Shown: piece by piece, positions 5,483-6,416 of the stretch
Layout: the number at the start of each line of letters is the position of its first letter
How positions within the stretch are numbered: the stretch's first letter is position 1
Assembly (NCBI GenBank): GCA_003241475.1
Contig: QFQB01000110.1
Location: 1-6,416 of the forward strand
DNA from: Micavibrio aeruginosavorus
GTDB lineage: Bacteria > Pseudomonadota > Alphaproteobacteria > Micavibrionales > Micavibrionaceae
Direction: 5' to 3'
DNA length: 6,416 nucleotides
The notes under the pieces: model-generated
What the model saw: only the letters and a program-made list of their open reading frames with translations
Databases searched by the model: none
Told to the model about the DNA's origin: nothing
Position numbers and translations under genes: made by a program

Positions 5483-6416
5483 TGAGCACGAACCCCACCG
5501 TTATCGACCTCGTCAAAAAAATGCACATCGTCAAAGACGAGGCGGAGCTACAACAGTTTTTTGATAAAATAAAGCCGGATGCTGTTACAGGCCCTGTTCG
5601 CATCGCGTTCGTCAATGCTCATGCTTTCAATCTTGCCGACAAAGCCTCCAAACAGACACCTGAAGAGGATGCCAAGAAGGGGAACTTCTTGAAAGATCTT
5701 CTGGCATGCGATTACGTGCTTCGCGACGGCGACGGCATGCGCCGTTTGTTCGACATGCTGGAGCGCGATCCCGGCCTTAATCTGAACGGCACGGATCTTA
5801 TCCCGCGCATCATGGATTTGTATCGCGGCAAAGATGTTGCGCTTTTGGGCACGACGGAAGAATATTTGGATAAGGCTGGCGAAGTCATTGCCGCCGAGAG
5901 CGGGGTAAAGCCTTCTTTAAAAATAGATGGCTTCAAAAATGATCAAGCGTATGTGGATGGTTTGAAGGCAAAGCCTGCGCCTGTCACCGTACTCGCGATG
6001 GGTATGCCCAAGCAGGAGCGCGTCTCGAAAAAAATTGCCGATAATAATGATGCGCCGAACCTCATTATCTGCGGCGGCGCTATTCTTGATTTTAAAGGCG
6101 GCAAAGTTCAGCGCGCCCCTCAGATATTCATCAAACACAACAAGGAATGGGTCTGGCGTCTGATGTCGGAACCGCGCCGCATGTTCTCTCGATATGTTAT
6201 CGGTAACGCCGTTTTCTTGAAGCGCGCCAAAGAGCTGGCTGCTGACGCCAAAGAAGGTAAAAATGATCTGTTGGGGAATCCCTCGCCGGGAAAGCCTGAT
6301 TTCCTGTGCATCCGCAACCCGGGTACACAGGAGGAGCCGTTCAAAGTCATGAATAGCTTGAAAGCCATGGGACGTGAATTCGGGAAGGTCTCTTTGGTTG
6401 ATGCAGACAAAATGGA
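5482..6416 (+). CDS. WecG/TagA/CpsF family (GT26) glycosyltransferase, 3'-truncated by window
   Basis: The window holds 311 full codons, open at the right edge. GT26 enzymes add the second sugar, often a ManNAc-type residue, to a polyprenyl-diphosphate sugar, so this would act right after WbaP. Family motifs appear in order: VRIAFVNAHAFN (39-50), CDYVLRDGDGMRRL (76-89, the Asp82 position matching the family's catalytic Asp region), LNGTDLIPRIMDLY (101-114), VALLG (119-123), VLAMGMPKQER (170-180), CGGAILDFKGGKVQRAP (197-213), and EWVWRLMSEPRRMFSRYVIGNAVF (222-245). Usual family members stop near this point at about 240-260 residues. Here the chain goes on through a charged linker (about 250-270) into FLCIRNPGTQEEPFKVMNSL and beyond, so an added C-terminal region is present. 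The start has a good ribosome site and overlaps the wbaP stop. The sugar is unknown. Confidence 0.87.
   Translation, partial: MSTNPTVIDLVKKMHIVKDEAELQQFFDKIKPDAVTGPVRIAFVNAHAFNLADKASKQTPEEDAKKGNFLKDLLACDYVLRDGDGMRRLFDMLERDPGLNLNGTDLIPRIMDLYRGKDVALLGTTEEYLDKAGEVIAAESGVKPSLKIDGFKNDQAYVDGLKAKPAPVTVLAMGMPKQERVSKKIADNNDAPNLIICGGAILDFKGGKVQRAPQIFIKHNKEWVWRLMSEPRRMFSRYVIGNAVFLKRAKELAADAKEGKNDLLGNPSPGKPDFLCIRNPGTQEEPFKVMNSLKAMGREFGKVSLVDADKM

Noticed and set aside
5712..6410. Minus-strand frames inside the GT26 gene
   Set aside because: They overlap the conserved GT26 motifs of the plus-strand gene and show no features of their own.
1..6416. CRISPR array, mobile element, tRNA or phage signature
   Set aside because: No regularly spaced repeats, terminal inverted repeats, transposase or integrase coding sequence, or tRNA-like fold was seen on either strand.

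Overview
The window looks like a Gram-negative, probably alphaproteobacterial, chromosome segment. Three things suggest this: the envelope-type genes (an EmrAB-type pump with a periplasmic adaptor, the start of a two-partner-secretion exoprotein, a WbaP-type lipid-linked sugar initiation enzyme), the roughly balanced coding base composition, and the frequent GTTAA/TTAA motifs in the gene-poor stretches. The taxonomic call is an inference. No rRNA, tRNA, insertion sequence, integrase or CRISPR array was seen.

Layout. (1) Bases 1-194, minus strand: the first 64 codons of a secreted protein with a long signal peptide and the start of a filamentous-haemagglutinin-type TPS domain; the rest lies off the left edge. 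(2) Bases 195-533: an AT-rich gap holding the 5' region of that gene, the 3' end of the efflux operon and several palindromes and short repeats. (3) Bases 534-3148, minus strand: a two-gene efflux operon, the membrane-fusion protein EmrA followed by the 14-helix MFS pump EmrB, overlapping by ATGA. (4) Bases 3149-3198: a compact divergent control region with a very good sigma70-type promoter for emrAB (TTGACA-N17-TATACT) overlapping a perfect interrupted palindrome. (5) Bases 3199-3810, plus strand: a TetR/AcrR-family regulator, the probable repressor of the pump. (6) Bases 3811-4000: a gap with a candidate promoter and three copies of a GTTAAT(T)CGT motif. (7) Bases 4001-6416, plus strand: the start of a polysaccharide operon, a WbaP-like polyprenyl-phosphate hexose-1-phosphate transferase joined by a TAATG stop/start overlap to a WecG/TagA/CpsF (GT26) glycosyltransferase, which runs off the right edge.

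How they work together. The tetR-emrAB block is a self-contained inducible efflux module: the regulator would release its operator when it binds a toxic compound and so allow export of that compound. No TolC-like outer-membrane channel gene is visible. The wbaP-GT26 pair would make the first two sugar additions on an undecaprenyl-type carrier for an exopolysaccharide, capsule or O-antigen. The leftmost gene adds a probable surface adhesin.

Nothing here is clearly a new biological system. The points most worth a second look are the C-terminal extension on the GT26 enzyme, the tightly overlapped tetR/emrA control region, and the repeated GTTAA-type motifs next to the polysaccharide operon and the efflux operon end.
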